A DNA stretch of 13,315 nt, from the NCBI GenBank assembly GCA_964554065.1, contig CAZKMQ010000017.1, forward strand, positions 1 through 13,315, written 5' to 3'. The translations under genes were made by a program, and so were the position numbers. Positions 12,900-13,315 of this stretch are shown in pieces (within the stretch, counting starts at the first letter, position 1; each line of letters starts with the position of its first letter). Origin of the DNA: CAZKMQ01 sp964554065 (GTDB taxonomy: Bacteria; Patescibacteriota; Patescibacteriia; Magasanikbacterales; JBBTQS01). The notes below the pieces were generated by a model. The model was not told the origin of the DNA, did not search any database, and was given only the letters and a program-made list of their open reading frames with translations.

Positions 12900-13121
12900 A
12901 TGCCCACTGCAAAAAAACGAATAAACATAAGTGTATCAAAAACACTTGAAGATATTCTAAATAGTCTCGCAAAAAGAGATGAAGTTCCTGTTTCAACAAA
13001 GGTTGTGGAACTTTTAGGGCTTGCTATTGAGATCCAGGAAGATTTTATTCTTGGAGAAATGGCGCATGAGCGGGACACAAAAAATGCAAAATATATTTCT
13101 CATGAAGATGCGTGGTCATGA
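12900..13121 (+). CDS. RelB-like ribbon-helix-helix antitoxin
   Basis: A 73-residue antitoxin that should bind and neutralise the downstream toxin and repress its own promoter. The N-terminal strand KRINISVS (6-13) carries the alternating polar/hydrophobic pattern of ribbon-helix-helix DNA-binding strands. It is followed by helix KTLEDILNSLAKRDE (14-28), the turn VPVST (29-33) and a second helix to about 50; residues 50-73 form an acidic tail that would wrap the toxin. The ATG at 12900 is chosen over an in-frame TTG at 12870 because that region holds the promoter and operator and because the family typically begins MPTAKKRI. The stop TGA overlaps the toxin ATG by the 4-base ATGA, a normal sign of translational coupling. 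The role is assigned from fold pattern and gene pairing. Confidence 0.82.
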   Translation: MPTAKKRINISVSKTLEDILNSLAKRDEVPVSTKVVELLGLAIEIQEDFILGEMAHERDTKNAKYISHEDAWS

Positions 13122-13315
13122 TTTTTCAGATTCATTATCACGAAAAAGTTATAAAAAACGATATCCCAAAGTTGTCTAGTGTATATAAAAAGAGAATGCA
13201 AAGCGCCATAGCGAACAAACTAACTTTGCGCCCTGATGTGTACGGTATGCCAATGCGCTGGCCTTTAAACAAATATCGCAAATTGCGTGTTGGAGATTAT
13301 CGTGTGGTTTTTGCA
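13118..13315 (+). CDS. RelE/ParE-superfamily toxin, 3' end cut by window
   Basis: The first 66 codons of a toxin gene that runs off the window. It starts at the ATG at 13118, overlapping the antitoxin stop. It reads MIFQIHYHEKVIKNDIPKLS, then a helix (SVYKKRMQSAIANKLTLRPD), then YGMPMRWPLNKYRKLRVGDYRVVFA. The last stretch is the hallmark RelE strand pattern, in which basic residues (K55, R57, R62 here) normally contact RNA in mRNA-cleaving RelE members. Gene order, size and overlap fit a type II toxin-antitoxin module. RelE (ribosome-dependent mRNA cleavage) and ParE (gyrase inhibition) cannot be separated without the missing C-terminus, though LRVGDYRVVF is more RelE-like. The visible part shows no frameshift. 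Confidence 0.85.
   Translation, partial: MIFQIHYHEKVIKNDIPKLSSVYKKRMQSAIANKLTLRPDVYGMPMRWPLNKYRKLRVGDYRVVFA

Noticed and set aside
1..13315. CRISPR arrays, tRNA or rRNA genes, insertion sequences, prophage
   Set aside because: No regularly spaced repeats, tRNA cloverleaf, transposase or phage structural gene was recognised when reading both strands by eye.
1..13315. Alternative genetic code with UGA read as glycine
   Set aside because: TGA ends the murF-like gene and the antitoxin at sensible places, and no conserved protein contains an in-frame TGA.

Overview
The window looks like a chromosomal segment of a Candidate Phyla Radiation (Patescibacteria) bacterium. This is inferred from several traits. 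The genes are compact, mostly about 40-45% GC, and read with the standard bacterial code (TGA ends two genes, so this is not the UGA-glycine code). Both Mur ligases lack the usual N-terminal UDP-binding domain. Most genes have no Shine-Dalgarno sequence and instead carry a -10 box only a few bases before the start codon. Several small membrane or orphan proteins have no clear relatives that I recognise. No rRNA, tRNA, CRISPR array, insertion sequence or phage gene was seen.

Layout. (1) Bases 1-1998, plus strand: a 5'-truncated GT4 glycosyltransferase, a DoxX-family membrane protein and a YtxH-like anchored basic protein, closed by a bidirectional terminator and followed by a second structured inverted repeat. 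(2) 2078-2545, minus strand: a second, distant DoxX/MauE-like membrane protein, divergent from (3) orphan gene A (2715-3446, plus), which has a strong promoter but a puzzling 5' end. (4) 3504-6353, minus strand: a two-gene operon with a 518-residue acidic helical-repeat protein first and a MurE-like ligase second. (5) 6477-7067, plus strand: a five-helix membrane protein. (6) 7123-7506 (plus) and 7646-8131 (minus): orphan genes B and C, convergent, each with a textbook Shine-Dalgarno and its own terminator. (7) 8277-9737, minus strand: HD-type CCA-adding tRNA nucleotidyltransferase, divergent from (8) 9793-12853, plus strand: a division or elongation transpeptidase (FtsI/PBP2 class) and a MurF-like ligase, 4 bases apart. 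(9) 12900-13315, plus strand: a RelB/RelE-type toxin-antitoxin pair, the toxin cut by the window end.

How the parts fit. Two Mur ligases and a transpeptidase make cell-wall peptide synthesis and cross-linking the main theme; the repeat protein is tied to it by operon structure only. The unusual part is the contrast between two gene classes. Housekeeping genes appear leaderless or nearly so and lack Shine-Dalgarno sites. The orphan genes A, B and C are richer in GC, have six cysteines each, stand alone with their own promoter and terminator, and share a ribosome-binding geometry (purine-rich site, exactly 6 bases, start). For A and B the spacing from -10 box to ribosome-binding site is also identical. 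For A this geometry points to an ATT codon in another frame rather than to the long open frame, suggesting a frameshifted gene, a recoding event or a coupled leader peptide.
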